Counted from the first letter of the stretch, positions 8,284 to 17,929 are shown. The stretch is 64,000 nucleotides of DNA from Pukyongia salina (GCF_002966125.1 NZ_CP027062.1:1860001-1924000), one strand, 5' to 3'. The notes: a model not told the origin generated them from the letters alone. Numbers and translations: made by a program.

Positions 8284-8395
8284 GAGTGGATTGGTTAGTC
8301 TTCTAAATAACTGAAGTGGGAAAATTATAAAGCAAAAATCTTACCTTCGAATTAAATATTCATTGTAAAAGTTAATATCATAAAAAAACCGGATC

Positions 8396-8722
8396 ATGAA
8401 CCTGAAACACTCCCAATTAGCCGTCGATACATGGATAAAAGACCATGGGGTACGTTATTTTAACGAATTGACCAATATGGCCCAGTTAACCGAAGAAGTG
8501 GGAGAAGTTGCGAGGATCATCGCCCGGAGGTATGGTGAACAAAGCGAAAAAGAGAGTGACAAGAGCAAAGATCTGGGGGAAGAATTGGCAGATGTGGTTT
8601 TTGTGGTACTTTGCCTGGCCAATCAGACCGGGATCGACCTGGAGGCGGCCTTCAACAAAAAATTAGAAAAGAAGACAAAACGCGATCACGATCGCCATCA
8701 CGGAAATAAAAAACTAAACTGA
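8396..8722 (+). CDS. MazG-like nucleotide pyrophosphohydrolase
   Basis: A 108-residue all-alpha protein with the MazG/dUTPase-like metal site EEVGEVARIIARRYGE ... DLGEELADVVFVVLCLAN (EExxE and ExxD signatures). Such enzymes hydrolyse non-canonical or excess NTPs to NMP and pyrophosphate; the exact substrate cannot be read. Its stop overlaps the start of the next gene by one base, and aroA follows, so the three form a tight operon. Confidence 0.85.
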   Translation: MNLKHSQLAVDTWIKDHGVRYFNELTNMAQLTEEVGEVARIIARRYGEQSEKESDKSKDLGEELADVVFVVLCLANQTGIDLEAAFNKKLEKKTKRDHDRHHGNKKLN

Positions 8723-8964
8723 TGTTTAAGCGCGTACTTGCTCAAAAAGGATTTTGGAGATCGGTGGTATCTTTGGCACTGGCCTTTGCCATTTTATTTA
8801 TGATCATAAAATGGGCGATAGAAGGATTTTCCATGGCGTATTTCACCGAACAAAACCCGCTTTTCTTCTTATTGGGGATTCTAGCTGCCGGACTGGTGTA
8901 CGGTTTCTTTGTAACCTTCGGAAAGTTTAGGGCCAAACTGAAGAAAGAAGACCTTAAAAAATGA
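8722..8964 (+). CDS. Small membrane protein, two transmembrane segments
   Basis: An 80-residue protein with two predicted membrane helices (about 14-32 and 46-65) and a basic tail (KFRAKLKKEDLKK). It is coupled on both sides: 1-bp overlap with the MazG-like gene and an ATGA overlap with aroA. Not recognised; its conserved-looking place in the operon supports a real gene. Confidence 0.7.
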   Translation: MFKRVLAQKGFWRSVVSLALAFAILFMIIKWAIEGFSMAYFTEQNPLFFLLGILAAGLVYGFFVTFGKFRAKLKKEDLKK

Positions 8965-10202
8965 TAGCTGCTCTTAGCCATGATAGCGCTGCCGCCATAG
9001 AACATGCTCATATAGAGGTAACAGGTTCTAAAAGCGAATCTAACCGATTATTGATCCTTCAGGCGCTGTTTCCTCAAATTGAAATAGGAAATCTCTCCAA
9101 CAGTGACGATACGCAGTTGCTACAACAGGCTCTTAAAAACAGGGACAGTGAGCTAATAGACATACATCACGCAGGTACAGCTATGCGGTTTTTAACTGCC
9201 TATTTTTCTGCTCAACAAGGTAGAAAAGTAGTGCTTACCGGAAGCGAACGTATGAAACAACGGCCGGTTTCACTACTGGTGGACGCTCTCCGGGATCTGG
9301 GTGCTAAGATCGATTACAAGGGGGAAGAAGGGTATCCACCACTGCAAATAACCGGAACCACCTTGAGATCGGGAGAGATAGAGATCGCAGCCGGGACTAG
9401 TAGTCAGTATATTTCGGCCTTATTACTTATCGCGCCTTCACTTTCGGATGGATTGACCATTAGAATGCGTGGGATGATCACTTCCAGGCCGTATATAGAT
9501 ATGACATGCCAGTTGCTGCAACAACTTGGTTGTTCTGTTATTTTTTCTGAAAACTGTATCACCGTAGAACCGCTTGATATTCCAGTGGAAAGTAAGTTCA
9601 CGGTAGAATCGGACTGGAGTTCGGCGTCCTATTTTTACAGCGCAGTGGCTCTTTCCGAAGGCCTTTCAATAACCTTGAAAAATTATAAGAAAGAGAGCCT
9701 TCAGGGAGACTCGAATTTGGTTCATATTTACGAAAAACTTGGGGTGGAGACCAGATTTAATAGTGCCGAATCCAGTATTACGCTTTCAAAAAAAGATATT
9801 TCACTTCCGAAGCATTTAGAACTGGACCTGGCCAAAACCCCGGATATTGCACAAACTATTGCTGTGAGTTGTTTCGGATTAGGAATAGGGTGTAAGCTTT
9901 CAGGGTTGCACACGCTTAAGATCAAAGAAACAGATCGTTTGGTGGCCTTACAGACAGAAATGCAAAAATTAGGTGCAACGGTGCAGATCACAGACAATTT
10001 GTTGCAATTATCCCCTTCCGAAGCAATAAATTCCGGAATCTCCATAAAAACGTATAACGATCACAGGATGGCAATGGCATTTGCACCCCTCGCATTTAAA
10101 GAAAAAATAAGTATTGAAGAACCCGAAGTGGTGTCTAAATCATTTCCATCCTTTTGGGAAGCTATGACTGCCGTTGGGATTACCTATGAAATTAAAAGAT
10201 AA
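8961..10202 (+). CDS. aroA: 3-phosphoshikimate 1-carboxyvinyltransferase (EPSP synthase)
   Basis: A 413-residue EPSP synthase, joining shikimate-3-phosphate and PEP in the shikimate pathway. Diagnostic segments: SKSESNRLLILQAL, HHAGTAMRFLTAY (PEP-binding region), LKIKETDRLVALQTEM and TYNDHRMAMAFAPLA. The family motif near the N terminus reads GSKSESNR instead of the common GSKSISNR. It overlaps the preceding gene by 4 bp. Second aromatic-pathway gene cluster in the window after pheA, 2.6 kb downstream. Confidence 0.93.
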   Translation: MIAALSHDSAAAIEHAHIEVTGSKSESNRLLILQALFPQIEIGNLSNSDDTQLLQQALKNRDSELIDIHHAGTAMRFLTAYFSAQQGRKVVLTGSERMKQRPVSLLVDALRDLGAKIDYKGEEGYPPLQITGTTLRSGEIEIAAGTSSQYISALLLIAPSLSDGLTIRMRGMITSRPYIDMTCQLLQQLGCSVIFSENCITVEPLDIPVESKFTVESDWSSASYFYSAVALSEGLSITLKNYKKESLQGDSNLVHIYEKLGVETRFNSAESSITLSKKDISLPKHLELDLAKTPDIAQTIAVSCFGLGIGCKLSGLHTLKIKETDRLVALQTEMQKLGATVQITDNLLQLSPSEAINSGISIKTYNDHRMAMAFAPLAFKEKISIEEPEVVSKSFPSFWEAMTAVGITYEIKR

Positions 10203-10214
10203 ATCCCGATTTAC

Positions 10215-10246
10215 TTGACAACCCCTGTTCTGAGATTGTATATTTG
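10215..10246 (+). promoter_or_regulatory. Consensus Bacteroidota promoter of queA
   Basis: TTG at 10215-10217 and TATATTTG at 10239-10246 match the -33 TTG and -7 TAnnTTTG elements, 21 bp apart. The queA start lies 27 bp downstream. Confidence 0.65.
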
Positions 10247-10273
10247 CAGCTTTTACAATAAAACCGCAGTTCT

Positions 10274-11329
10274 ATGGGAATGAAACTCTCCAATTTCAAT
10301 TTTAATCTTCCAGCCGAATTATTAGCAGAATATCCGGCTCCTAACAGGGACGAGGCAAGGCTAATGGTATTAAACCGGGCAGATCACAGTATTGAACATA
10401 AAATGTTCAAGGATCTAATCGATTATTTCGAGGAAGAAGATGTGCTTGTCTTAAACAATACAAAGGTGTTTCCTGCCCGATTATTCGGGAATAAGGAAAA
10501 GACCGGAGCGCGAATTGAAGTATTTCTTCTTAGAGAGCTTAACCCCGAAACAAGGCTATGGGACGTACTTGTAGACCCGGCCAGAAAGATCCGTATTGGG
10601 AATAAGTTGTATTTCGGGGAAGACGAATCCTTAGTGGCAGAGGTTATCGATAATACCACCTCCAGAGGGCGTACTCTACGTTTCTTATTCGATGGATCCT
10701 ACGAAGAGTTTAGGAACAAACTCACCGAACTGGGAGAAACTCCCTTACCAAAATATATAAAGAGAGAGGTGGAGCCTGAAGATGCCGAGCGATACCAAAC
10801 CATTTTTGCGAAGGAAGAAGGTGCAGTAGCGGCTCCAACGGCAGGCCTACATTTTTCGAAGCACCTGCTAAAGCGCCTTGAGATAAAAGGGGTAAATTTT
10901 GCTGAAGTGACCTTACACGTAGGATTAGGCACCTTTAGTCCTGTTGAGGTTGAAGATCTCTCCAAGCATAAAATGGATTCGGAAGAAATTATTATCCCGC
11001 AGAAGGCTGTAGATACTATTAACACCGGGATCGTTCAGAAAAGAAGGATCTGCTCGGTAGGAACTACAGTGATGAGGGCGCTGGAAAGCTCTGTTTCGTC
11101 TAACAATACACTGAATGCGTATAGTGGCTGGACGAATAAATTTATATTCCCGCCTTACGATTTCAGTATCGCCAACAGTATGGTCACGAACTTTCACACG
11201 CCAAAGTCCACCTTACTTATGATGGTGGCGGCTTTTGCCGGGCACGAATTTATAAAGGAAGCCTACGCAGAGGCGATTAAAGAAAAATACAGGTTCTATA
11301 CCTACGGTGATGCAATGTTGATCATCTAA
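10274..11329 (+). CDS. queA: tRNA preQ1(34) S-adenosylmethionine ribosyltransferase-isomerase
   Basis: A 351-residue QueA, which transfers and isomerises the ribosyl group of SAM onto preQ1 at tRNA position 34 in queuosine synthesis. Typical segments: [63 protein letters not shown] and [21 protein letters not shown]. Start ATG 10274; an ATG two codons later is possible. It has its own promoter and ends in a strong terminator, so it is probably monocistronic. Confidence 0.95.
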   Translation: MGMKLSNFNFNLPAELLAEYPAPNRDEARLMVLNRADHSIEHKMFKDLIDYFEEEDVLVLNNTKVFPARLFGNKEKTGARIEVFLLRELNPETRLWDVLVDPARKIRIGNKLYFGEDESLVAEVIDNTTSRGRTLRFLFDGSYEEFRNKLTELGETPLPKYIKREVEPEDAERYQTIFAKEEGAVAAPTAGLHFSKHLLKRLEIKGVNFAEVTLHVGLGTFSPVEVEDLSKHKMDSEEIIIPQKAVDTINTGIVQKRRICSVGTTVMRALESSVSSNNTLNAYSGWTNKFIFPPYDFSIANSMVTNFHTPKSTLLMMVAAFAGHEFIKEAYAEAIKEKYRFYTYGDAMLII

Positions 11330-11336
11330 ACGCTTT

Positions 11337-11363
11337 AAAACCCGATTCTCATCGGGTTTTTTT
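11337..11363 (+). terminator. Rho-independent terminator of queA
   Basis: A 10-bp stem AAAACCCGAT / ATCGGGTTTT with a TCTC loop followed by three more T, eight bases after the queA stop. Confidence 0.9.
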
Positions 11364-11444
11364 GTATTCTGTAGTTTCTATTTCTTAAAATCAAAATAAA
11401 AAGGTATTTTAGTATACTTATAGTGCAACTAATCAATACCTTAA

Positions 11445-13103
11445 ATGAAAAAAGTTTTACTATACTTTTTCTTTTTTGCCATCATTATTTCATCCTATGC
11501 GCAGGATGGAGGCAACTATTTACCGGTTAGTTGGGAACAAAATATTCAAACCAGAACTACTCCAATAGTCTTACCACCCATAGATCTGTATGAAATTCAG
11601 CAACAGGATCTTATTAACGACAGGGATAAAAGTCTTCCATGGCGTTATGGAGTTGAAAGAAGCCTGCAACTCGACATAAAAGAGGAGGGTACTCTTATAG
11701 AATTACCCAATGGTGATAAAATATGGCAGCTGGCCATTCAATCTCCCAGGGCGATAAGTCTTAGTGTGAATTTTGACCAGTTTTATATTCCCGATGGTGG
11801 AAGATTACACCTGTTCAACGACGATCGTACCGATGTTTCAAAAACATACTCTAAAGCCACCAACAGGCCTAATAAACGGCTGGGTTCGTGGTTTGTGATG
11901 GGAGATATCATCTGGATAGAATATTATCAGCCTGCTTTCGTGACAGAAGAGGCCAGTTTAAAGATAGAAGGATTAATTCATGGCTACAGGCTTGGAAAGA
12001 TAAACAGCCTGGTGGAAGGAATGCGAGGCCTGAACGATTCGGGTGATTGTAACTACGATGTGAATTGCTCTATTGGAGCAGATTTCGACAGTAAAAAGGA
12101 CCTGGTGAAAAAAGCGGTAACCCTGCTTAACCTGGGGAATGGATATCTATGTTCGGCTGCACTGATGAATAATACCGCCCAGGATAAAACTCCATATTTA
12201 TTGACTGGTAATCACTGCCTGGAAAATAGCGATCCCGCGCTCTGGTCTATTAGGTTTAATTGGGTGAGCCCCGATCCTGTTTGTGGTACAGCAGACAATA
12301 GTGAAGATATCCAGTCTAATTTTACCATGAGTGGAGCCGAACTAAGGGCGAATAACAATGAAAGCGATTTTGCGCTCGTGGAATTATATAACAGAATACC
12401 GGGCTCCTGGGATGTTACCTTTGCGGGTTGGGATAATACAGACGATCTCCCCGTCTTTGAAGTAGGTATACATCACCCCAATGGGGATATCATGAAAATT
12501 TGCAGGGATGACAGCGGTGCTATAAAAGAAAATGCCAATGGTACCGAGGTGTGGCTCATAAAAGGAGTTTCGGTGGGGAATGGCGACGGCTGGGAGATTG
12601 GTACCACCGAGAGCGGGTCATCTGGTTCTCCTTTATTTAATGAAGAAGGCAGGATCATTGGTCAGCTATATGCCGGACAATCGTTTTGCGAAGGAACCCA
12701 AAACAATGGCGATTACGATATTTATGGCCGGTTTGCAGTGTCGTGGGCTGCGGCTTCAGACCCACAAAGCCGATTGATGGATTGGCTGGATCCGGCCGGT
12801 ACCGGGCAAACTACCATGGACAGTATGCAGAATATCTTAAGTGTTCCGGATATTGAACTTACCGGACAACTGCAAATATACCCTAATCCGGCATCCACAG
12901 AGATAACCATTATGAACTCTCGTTATCCAAATCTGGTCTACAGATTTTATACGGTAACCGGTAAACAGCTATCCATAGGATCATTCTCTAATACTATGAA
13001 TACTTTCAATGTGGAGTCTTATGCTAGAGGTATCTATTTTCTTCACTTGATAGATGAGGACAGTGGAGCTGATATCACAAAAAAGATCATTATCAACCGA
13101 TAA
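11445..13103 (+). CDS. Secreted trypsin-like serine endopeptidase with T9SS sorting domain
   Basis: A 552-residue exported protease. A signal peptide (1-20, ending SSYAQ) is followed by a propeptide-like region (about 21-200) and a chymotrypsin-fold domain. The triad is readable: H257 in LLTGNHCL, D308 in ESDFALVEL, and S393 in GSSGSPLF. The SSGS form and several Cys pairs resemble lysyl endopeptidases. The last ~80 residues are a type A T9SS C-terminal domain (IYPNPASTEITI ... RGIYFLHLIDE ... KKIIINR), which directs transport through the type IX system and surface release. Single gene with its own leader; substrate preference not determinable. Confidence 0.88.
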   Translation: MKKVLLYFFFFAIIISSYAQDGGNYLPVSWEQNIQTRTTPIVLPPIDLYEIQQQDLINDRDKSLPWRYGVERSLQLDIKEEGTLIELPNGDKIWQLAIQSPRAISLSVNFDQFYIPDGGRLHLFNDDRTDVSKTYSKATNRPNKRLGSWFVMGDIIWIEYYQPAFVTEEASLKIEGLIHGYRLGKINSLVEGMRGLNDSGDCNYDVNCSIGADFDSKKDLVKKAVTLLNLGNGYLCSAALMNNTAQDKTPYLLTGNHCLENSDPALWSIRFNWVSPDPVCGTADNSEDIQSNFTMSGAELRANNNESDFALVELYNRIPGSWDVTFAGWDNTDDLPVFEVGIHHPNGDIMKICRDDSGAIKENANGTEVWLIKGVSVGNGDGWEIGTTESGSSGSPLFNEEGRIIGQLYAGQSFCEGTQNNGDYDIYGRFAVSWAAASDPQSRLMDWLDPAGTGQTTMDSMQNILSVPDIELTGQLQIYPNPASTEITIMNSRYPNLVYRFYTVTGKQLSIGSFSNTMNTFNVESYARGIYFLHLIDEDSGADITKKIIINR

Positions 13104-13169
13104 TATTCTAATCTTTCTCTTTTCTTTTTCAGTTTATCCTCCATAGTTTCATGGTACACTATTATATGG

Positions 13170-13177
13170 TATTTTTG
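13170..13177 (+). promoter_or_regulatory. -10 element of rlmN (near-leaderless transcript)
   Basis: TATTTTTG matches TAnnTTTG exactly. Transcription would start around 13183-13185, at or within a base or two of the ATG at 13185, which favours that start over the ATG at 13179. Confidence 0.5.
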
Positions 13178-13184
13178 CATGCGG

Positions 13185-14225
13185 ATGGAAACAGTGAAAA
13201 AAGATATTAGGGCATTGTCTAAAGAGCAGCTTCAGGAGTTTTTTGTTGAAATGGGCGACAAGAAGTTTCGTGGGGACCAGGTGTACGAATGGTTGTGGAA
13301 TAAAGGGATCCATAGCTTCGAGGATATGACGAATATCTCCAAAACCACCCGTTCTCAACTGGAGGAGCATTTTGTGATCAATCATATAGAGGTAGATAGT
13401 ATTCAGAAAAGTAATGACGGTACTATCAAGAACGCGGTAAAATTGCACGACGGATTGATAGTAGAGTCTGTTCTTATCCCTACAAGTTCCCGTACTACAG
13501 CCTGTGTTTCTTCCCAGGTAGGATGCAGTCTGGATTGTAAATTCTGTGCCACAGCCCGTCTAAAACGAATGCGAAATCTCAACCCTGATGAGATCTACGA
13601 CCAGGTGGTGGCTATCGACAAGGAAAGTCGCCTATATCATAACCGGCCGTTGTCCAATATTGTTTTTATGGGAATGGGAGAGCCGTTGATGAACTATAAG
13701 AACGTGCTGGCATCCATTGAAAAGATCACCTCGGTAGAAGGCCTGGGGATGTCGCCAAAACGTATAGTGGTATCCACCTCCGGAGTTCCGAAAATGATCC
13801 GAAAACTGGCCGATGATGAGGTGAAATTCAACCTGGCGGTATCGCTGCATTCGGCAATTCAGGAAAAGCGGGAAAAGATTATGCCTTTCGCCAAGCAATT
13901 CACTCTTACAGATCTAAAAGATTCTCTCATCTACTGGTACGAAAAAACCAATAAAAGGATCACCTACGAGTATGTGGTATGGAAAGGTATCAATGACAAT
14001 GATGAAGACATAAAAGCCCTTATCGAATTTTGCAAAGCTGCCCCAAGTAAGGTGAATTTAATTGAATATAACCCTATTGACGACGGTGAATTTCAGCAGG
14101 CAGATAACGACGCCATCGATCGTTACATCACAGGCCTTGAGGCAAACAGAATTCCCGTCACTATAAGGAGAAGCCGAGGTAAGGATATAGATGCCGCCTG
14201 TGGGCAATTGGCGAATAAGTCGTAG
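13185..14225 (+). CDS. rlmN: Dual-specificity 23S rRNA/tRNA adenine-C2 methyltransferase RlmN
   Basis: A 346-residue radical SAM enzyme that methylates A2503 of 23S rRNA and A37 of some tRNAs. The [4Fe-4S] ligands are C114, C118 and C121 in GCSLDCKFC; C107 and C339 (DIDAACGQL) match the two catalytic cysteines of RlmN. The segment GMGEPLMNY is the SAM-binding GEP motif. The start used is ATG 13185 because of the position of the -10 box; ATG 13179 would add two residues. Confidence 0.94.
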   Translation: METVKKDIRALSKEQLQEFFVEMGDKKFRGDQVYEWLWNKGIHSFEDMTNISKTTRSQLEEHFVINHIEVDSIQKSNDGTIKNAVKLHDGLIVESVLIPTSSRTTACVSSQVGCSLDCKFCATARLKRMRNLNPDEIYDQVVAIDKESRLYHNRPLSNIVFMGMGEPLMNYKNVLASIEKITSVEGLGMSPKRIVVSTSGVPKMIRKLADDEVKFNLAVSLHSAIQEKREKIMPFAKQFTLTDLKDSLIYWYEKTNKRITYEYVVWKGINDNDEDIKALIEFCKAAPSKVNLIEYNPIDDGEFQQADNDAIDRYITGLEANRIPVTIRRSRGKDIDAACGQLANKS

Positions 14226-14262
14226 CAATCCCAGTCTTAAAAATTAGTACATTTACCCACTA

Positions 14263-15240
14263 ATGAAGATAGTCTCTCAAATAAAGTTACCAATTGAGAA
14301 CGAAATGGAACTTTTCGAGAAAAAGTTTTCTGGGGCTATGTCTTCAAAAGTTTCTCTACTTAACAGGATCACACATTATGTTGTAAACAGGAAAGGGAAG
14401 CAAATGCGTCCGATGTTTGTTTTCCTCATTGCGAAAATGAACAACAATGGCGAGGTAAACGAACGCACCTACAGGGGTGCTTCAGTGATTGAACTTATAC
14501 ACACAGCCACGCTGGTACACGATGATGTAGTGGACGACAGTAATAGAAGACGAGGATTCTTCTCTATCAATGCGTTGTGGAAGAACAAGATCGCCGTGCT
14601 GGTGGGGGACTACCTGCTTTCCAAAGGTTTGCTTTTATCTATCGACAATGATGATTTCGATCTATTAAAGATTATATCGGTGGCGGTTCGTGAGATGAGC
14701 GAAGGTGAACTATTACAGATCGAAAAAGCCAGATCGCTGGACATTACGGAAGATGTATACTTCGAGATCATCCGCCAGAAAACCGCAACCCTTATCGCGG
14801 CCTGTTGTGCCATGGGGGCACAGTCTGTAAACGCTCCGGCTTCGGAGGTTGAGAAATCCAGAGAATTTGGAGAATTGATTGGCATGGCTTTTCAGATCAA
14901 GGATGACCTTTTCGATTATGGCGACGACAAAATAGGAAAGCCTACGGGGATCGACATCAAGGAGAAGAAAATGACCCTTCCACTAATTCATGCCATCAAT
15001 AAAGCTACTTCAGAAGAAAAAAGATGGTTGATCAATTCGGTAAAGAATCACAACAAGGATCGTAAGAGAGTTAAGGAAGTAATTGCCTTTGTAAAAGAAA
15101 AAGGTGGATTAGAATATGCCATCGAGCAAATGAAAGATTATCGGCGCCGTGCACTGGAACTGCTGGCATCCTATCCCGAATCTGAATACAGATCGTCTCT
15201 CGAACTAATGGTGAATTACGTGATCGACCGTAAGAAATAA
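14263..15240 (+). CDS. Trans-polyprenyl diphosphate synthase
   Basis: A 325-residue prenyltransferase with both Asp-rich motifs: DDVVDD at residues 87-92 and DDLFDYGDD around 215-223, plus GKQMRP for IPP binding. It elongates allylic diphosphates with isopentenyl diphosphate, most likely for the menaquinone side chain (octaprenyl/heptaprenyl type). Chain length cannot be read with certainty. It begins 37 bp after rlmN. Confidence 0.88.
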   Translation: MKIVSQIKLPIENEMELFEKKFSGAMSSKVSLLNRITHYVVNRKGKQMRPMFVFLIAKMNNNGEVNERTYRGASVIELIHTATLVHDDVVDDSNRRRGFFSINALWKNKIAVLVGDYLLSKGLLLSIDNDDFDLLKIISVAVREMSEGELLQIEKARSLDITEDVYFEIIRQKTATLIAACCAMGAQSVNAPASEVEKSREFGELIGMAFQIKDDLFDYGDDKIGKPTGIDIKEKKMTLPLIHAINKATSEEKRWLINSVKNHNKDRKRVKEVIAFVKEKGGLEYAIEQMKDYRRRALELLASYPESEYRSSLELMVNYVIDRKK

Positions 15241-15361
15241 GATGGGGATATAGTTCTTGTTTGAATTAATAAAACACTCTTTTTACATATTTTTCTACCT
15301 TCAGGCAACCCTTAGAAAAATAATAGCGTCTATATAAATGAAACAACCTGCGTAGCATAAC

Positions 15362-15928
15362 TTGAAGCTGATCTCATTACATAAAAATTACAGTACCCTT
15401 ATAAAAAATGTAGCCAGGGGTAATAGGAAAGCACAACATGAATTGTTTGAAATGTTTGCGCCCAAGATGCTCAGTGTTTGCAGACAATATATAAAACATG
15501 GGGATCTGGCTGAAGAGGTTATGTTGAGTGGGTTTTTTAAGGTCTTTAATAAGATAGAAACCTACTCTGGAAATGGAAGCTTTGAAGGATGGATAAGGAG
15601 GATCATGGTGAACGAATCACTTTCTGAATTACGCCGGCAAAAGAAACTCAATTTTCAGGACGAATCGGTGATCGAAAACTCTCTTGAGCATTCGGCTTAT
15701 ATGGATTCGGAATTGGAAGCAGAGGAGATTCAGAAGCTCATAGATGCGCTACCCGACGGTTATAAAACAGTATTTGTACTGTATGTTGTTGAAGGCTACA
15801 AACACAGCGAGATTGCCGAATTACTTCAAATAAGTGAAGGAACGTCCAAATCGCAATTATCGAAAGCCAGGAGCATGCTTCAGGTAATGATTAATAAACA
15901 AAATAATACAAGCTATGGCACCCATTAA
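15362..15928 (+). CDS. ECF-type RNA polymerase sigma factor
   Basis: A 188-residue sigma-70-family protein with region 2 (about 20-90: KAQHELFEMFAPKMLSVCRQYI ... GSFEGWIRRIMVNESLSELRR) and region 4 (about 125-180: LPDGYKTVFVLYVVEGYKHSEIAELLQISEGTSKSQLSKAR). The start is TTG 15362, because the frame is closed by TAG three codons upstream and the next internal Met lies inside region 2. It overlaps the next gene, a probable anti-sigma membrane protein, by 14 bp. Such pairs usually respond to an envelope signal; none can be inferred here. Confidence 0.88.
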   Translation: MKLISLHKNYSTLIKNVARGNRKAQHELFEMFAPKMLSVCRQYIKHGDLAEEVMLSGFFKVFNKIETYSGNGSFEGWIRRIMVNESLSELRRQKKLNFQDESVIENSLEHSAYMDSELEAEEIQKLIDALPDGYKTVFVLYVVEGYKHSEIAELLQISEGTSKSQLSKARSMLQVMINKQNNTSYGTH

Positions 15929-16712
15929 GATAGAAGATAATATCAGGGAAAAGTTACAGGAGAGGGAAATACAACCCTCTGCAGATGCCTGGGAGAAGTT
16001 GGATGCACGTCTTGGCAATCCGGAAAGATCAAAAATGAACCGTACAACCTGGTTTGCGATTGCTGCAGGTTTTACAGGCTTACTTATCCTTGCAGCTGTT
16101 TTCCTGAATAATAATGGGATTGCTAGTGGCAATGAACTGGTAGAAGATAGTTCGGAAGAATTGCCCAATATCCAGCCCGAGGATAGTTCGAACAAGTTCA
16201 TTGCAGTGCCGGACAACGCTCAGGGAGAGATCGCTTCCGAAGAAATAAAATTGGAAAATCCCGTGATTAAGGAAATCCCAAAGATTGAAAAGAACGAAAA
16301 TAAGAAAGAATACCTGGCTAAAGTGGACCCAACCAACACTAATAATGAGGCCGTCGTTACTAACGTACCGAAAGAGAAAATAAACAAGGAGAATGAACTG
16401 AGGCCGGAACAACCCATGACGAATGACGATTTTATGAAGAATAAGGTCAATGAGGTGGTAGCCGAAGTAGAAAACAGGGTAAAAGCTAATAATACGGTTT
16501 CGCCTGAAGAGATCGATGAGCTACTGAAACAGGCACAACGCCAGATAAGCAAGCAACGAATATTGAACTCACAAAACAACAAGGTAGATGCTGCAGCACT
16601 ACTTGAGGATGTAGAGTTCGAACTGGAGCGAAGTTTTAGGGATAAGGTCTTCGATGCTCTTGGCGATGGTTATAAGAAAATTAGGACCGCTGTGGCGGAG
16701 CGTAACAATTAA
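15915..16712 (+). CDS. Probable membrane anti-sigma protein
   Basis: A 265-residue protein with a short cytoplasmic N terminus (about 1-42, IREKLQEREIQPSADAWEKLDARL), one membrane helix (about 45-64) and a long, charged, low-complexity periplasmic part (Glu/Lys/Asn-rich, then a coiled-coil-like C terminus). No recognised anti-sigma domain was found by eye. The 14-bp overlap with the ECF sigma gene and the topology support the role. The PSADAWEKL segment resembles the N terminus of Bacteroidota proteins encoded next to ECF sigma genes. Confidence 0.6.
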   Translation: MAPIKIEDNIREKLQEREIQPSADAWEKLDARLGNPERSKMNRTTWFAIAAGFTGLLILAAVFLNNNGIASGNELVEDSSEELPNIQPEDSSNKFIAVPDNAQGEIASEEIKLENPVIKEIPKIEKNENKKEYLAKVDPTNTNNEAVVTNVPKEKINKENELRPEQPMTNDDFMKNKVNEVVAEVENRVKANNTVSPEEIDELLKQAQRQISKQRILNSQNNKVDAAALLEDVEFELERSFRDKVFDALGDGYKKIRTAVAERNN

Positions 16713-16764
16713 TATTTATTCATCAATCACTCCCCGCAAAGTGGGGAAAAAAATCTGAACACTT

Positions 16765-17826
16765 ATGAAACTAATTACTTTTTGCACCGTAATTACGGTG
16801 TGGTTACTGGGTATGGCTTCAATTCAAGCCCAGGACTCTGAAATCTTAAGCAAGATCGAAGTATTGGAAGCCACTAAAGATCGAATTATTGAAGAAGAAA
16901 AGGATGCCTTGAAAGCTTCTGTGGAAGGGATCAATCAACGATTGGAATTGGAACAGATCAGCCAGGCAGAGGCAAACGAACTCAAGCAAAAAATAGCCGA
17001 AAAACACGCGCTTAATATTGAGAACCGCCTGGCTATTATCGATAATAAGATCGAGCTTTTAAAGCGCAACGATGATGCAACGATCCTGAATGATGATGGT
17101 GACAGGTTTGTTATCGAGATTGGTTCTGGTGAAGACAACGACAATTCGTTTATCTTCATTGGCAAGCAAAACAGGGCTAGGCAATTCGATAGACGTACCA
17201 CCAGTGATTTTGTGCTGGCTTTTGGTTTAAACAATGTAATTGTTGATGGGAAATTAGGGGATGATGTGTATAAAGTGGGTGGCAGCCGTTTTGCCGAACT
17301 AGGCTGGGCCTGGAAAACGCGAGTCTTTAAGGAAAGCAACTGGCTACGGGTAAAATACGGATTTTCATTTCAATTTAATGGCCTGAAACCTAAGGACAAT
17401 CAATATTTTGTAGATACAGGCTCTCAAACCGAGTTGCAAACCTTCGACCTGGATCTGGATAAATCTAAATTTCGTCTCGACAACCTGGTTATCCCTGTAC
17501 ATTTTGAGTTTGGTCCCTCAAAGAAGATAGAGAAGGACACCTACTTTAGATATTCCACACATAATAAAATAAAAGTAGGACTTGGAGGTTATGCAGGGCT
17601 TAAGTTGGGGAGTCGCCAAAAGTTAAGGTTCGACGATATGGGCCAGGAGGTAGATCGAAAGGAAAAAGGTGATTTCAATACTAACAATTTTATCTATGGC
17701 GTAAGTGCGTATGTAGGCTGGGGAGATGTAGGTCTTTACGCAAAATACGATCTCAATACCATTTTTAAGGATAACCCGATTGAACAACGTAATATATCCC
17801 TAGGATTGCGTTTCGACCTGGAATAG
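16765..17826 (+). CDS. Outer-membrane beta-barrel protein with coiled-coil N terminus
   Basis: A 353-residue exported protein: signal peptide (1-22, ending IQAQ), then a highly charged helical segment (about 25-95, probable coiled coil), then a C-terminal region of amphipathic strands (FAELGWAWKTRVF, WLRVKYGFSFQFNG, KIKVGLGGYAGLKLGS, FIYGVSAYVGWGDVGLYAKYDLNTIF, RNISLGLRFDLE) typical of a porin-like barrel ending in an aromatic/hydrophobic strand. It follows the sigma/anti-sigma pair after 52 bp and precedes a terminator. It may be the target or sensor partner of that pair (inference). Confidence 0.65.
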   Translation: MKLITFCTVITVWLLGMASIQAQDSEILSKIEVLEATKDRIIEEEKDALKASVEGINQRLELEQISQAEANELKQKIAEKHALNIENRLAIIDNKIELLKRNDDATILNDDGDRFVIEIGSGEDNDNSFIFIGKQNRARQFDRRTTSDFVLAFGLNNVIVDGKLGDDVYKVGGSRFAELGWAWKTRVFKESNWLRVKYGFSFQFNGLKPKDNQYFVDTGSQTELQTFDLDLDKSKFRLDNLVIPVHFEFGPSKKIEKDTYFRYSTHNKIKVGLGGYAGLKLGSRQKLRFDDMGQEVDRKEKGDFNTNNFIYGVSAYVGWGDVGLYAKYDLNTIFKDNPIEQRNISLGLRFDLE

Positions 17827-17846
17827 GCATTATTCCCTGAAATTGT

Positions 17847-17876
17847 AAAAAGGCTTCATTAATGAGGCCTTTTTTT
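17847..17876. terminator. Terminator after the sigma/anti-sigma/barrel operon
   Basis: A 12-13 bp stem with a single T-G wobble (AAAAAGGCTTCAT / ATGAGGCCTTTTT) and a 2-nt loop, followed by T residues. Confidence 0.88.
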
Positions 17877-17929
17877 AATGCTGAAAACTTAAAATAATAG
17901 TATTTTTACTGAAGTCAGATTTTCTCCCA

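Noticed and set aside
8961-10202. GSKSESNR in AroA as a mutation of interest
   Set aside because: The rest of the active site is intact, and single-residue variation at this position cannot be interpreted without an alignment.
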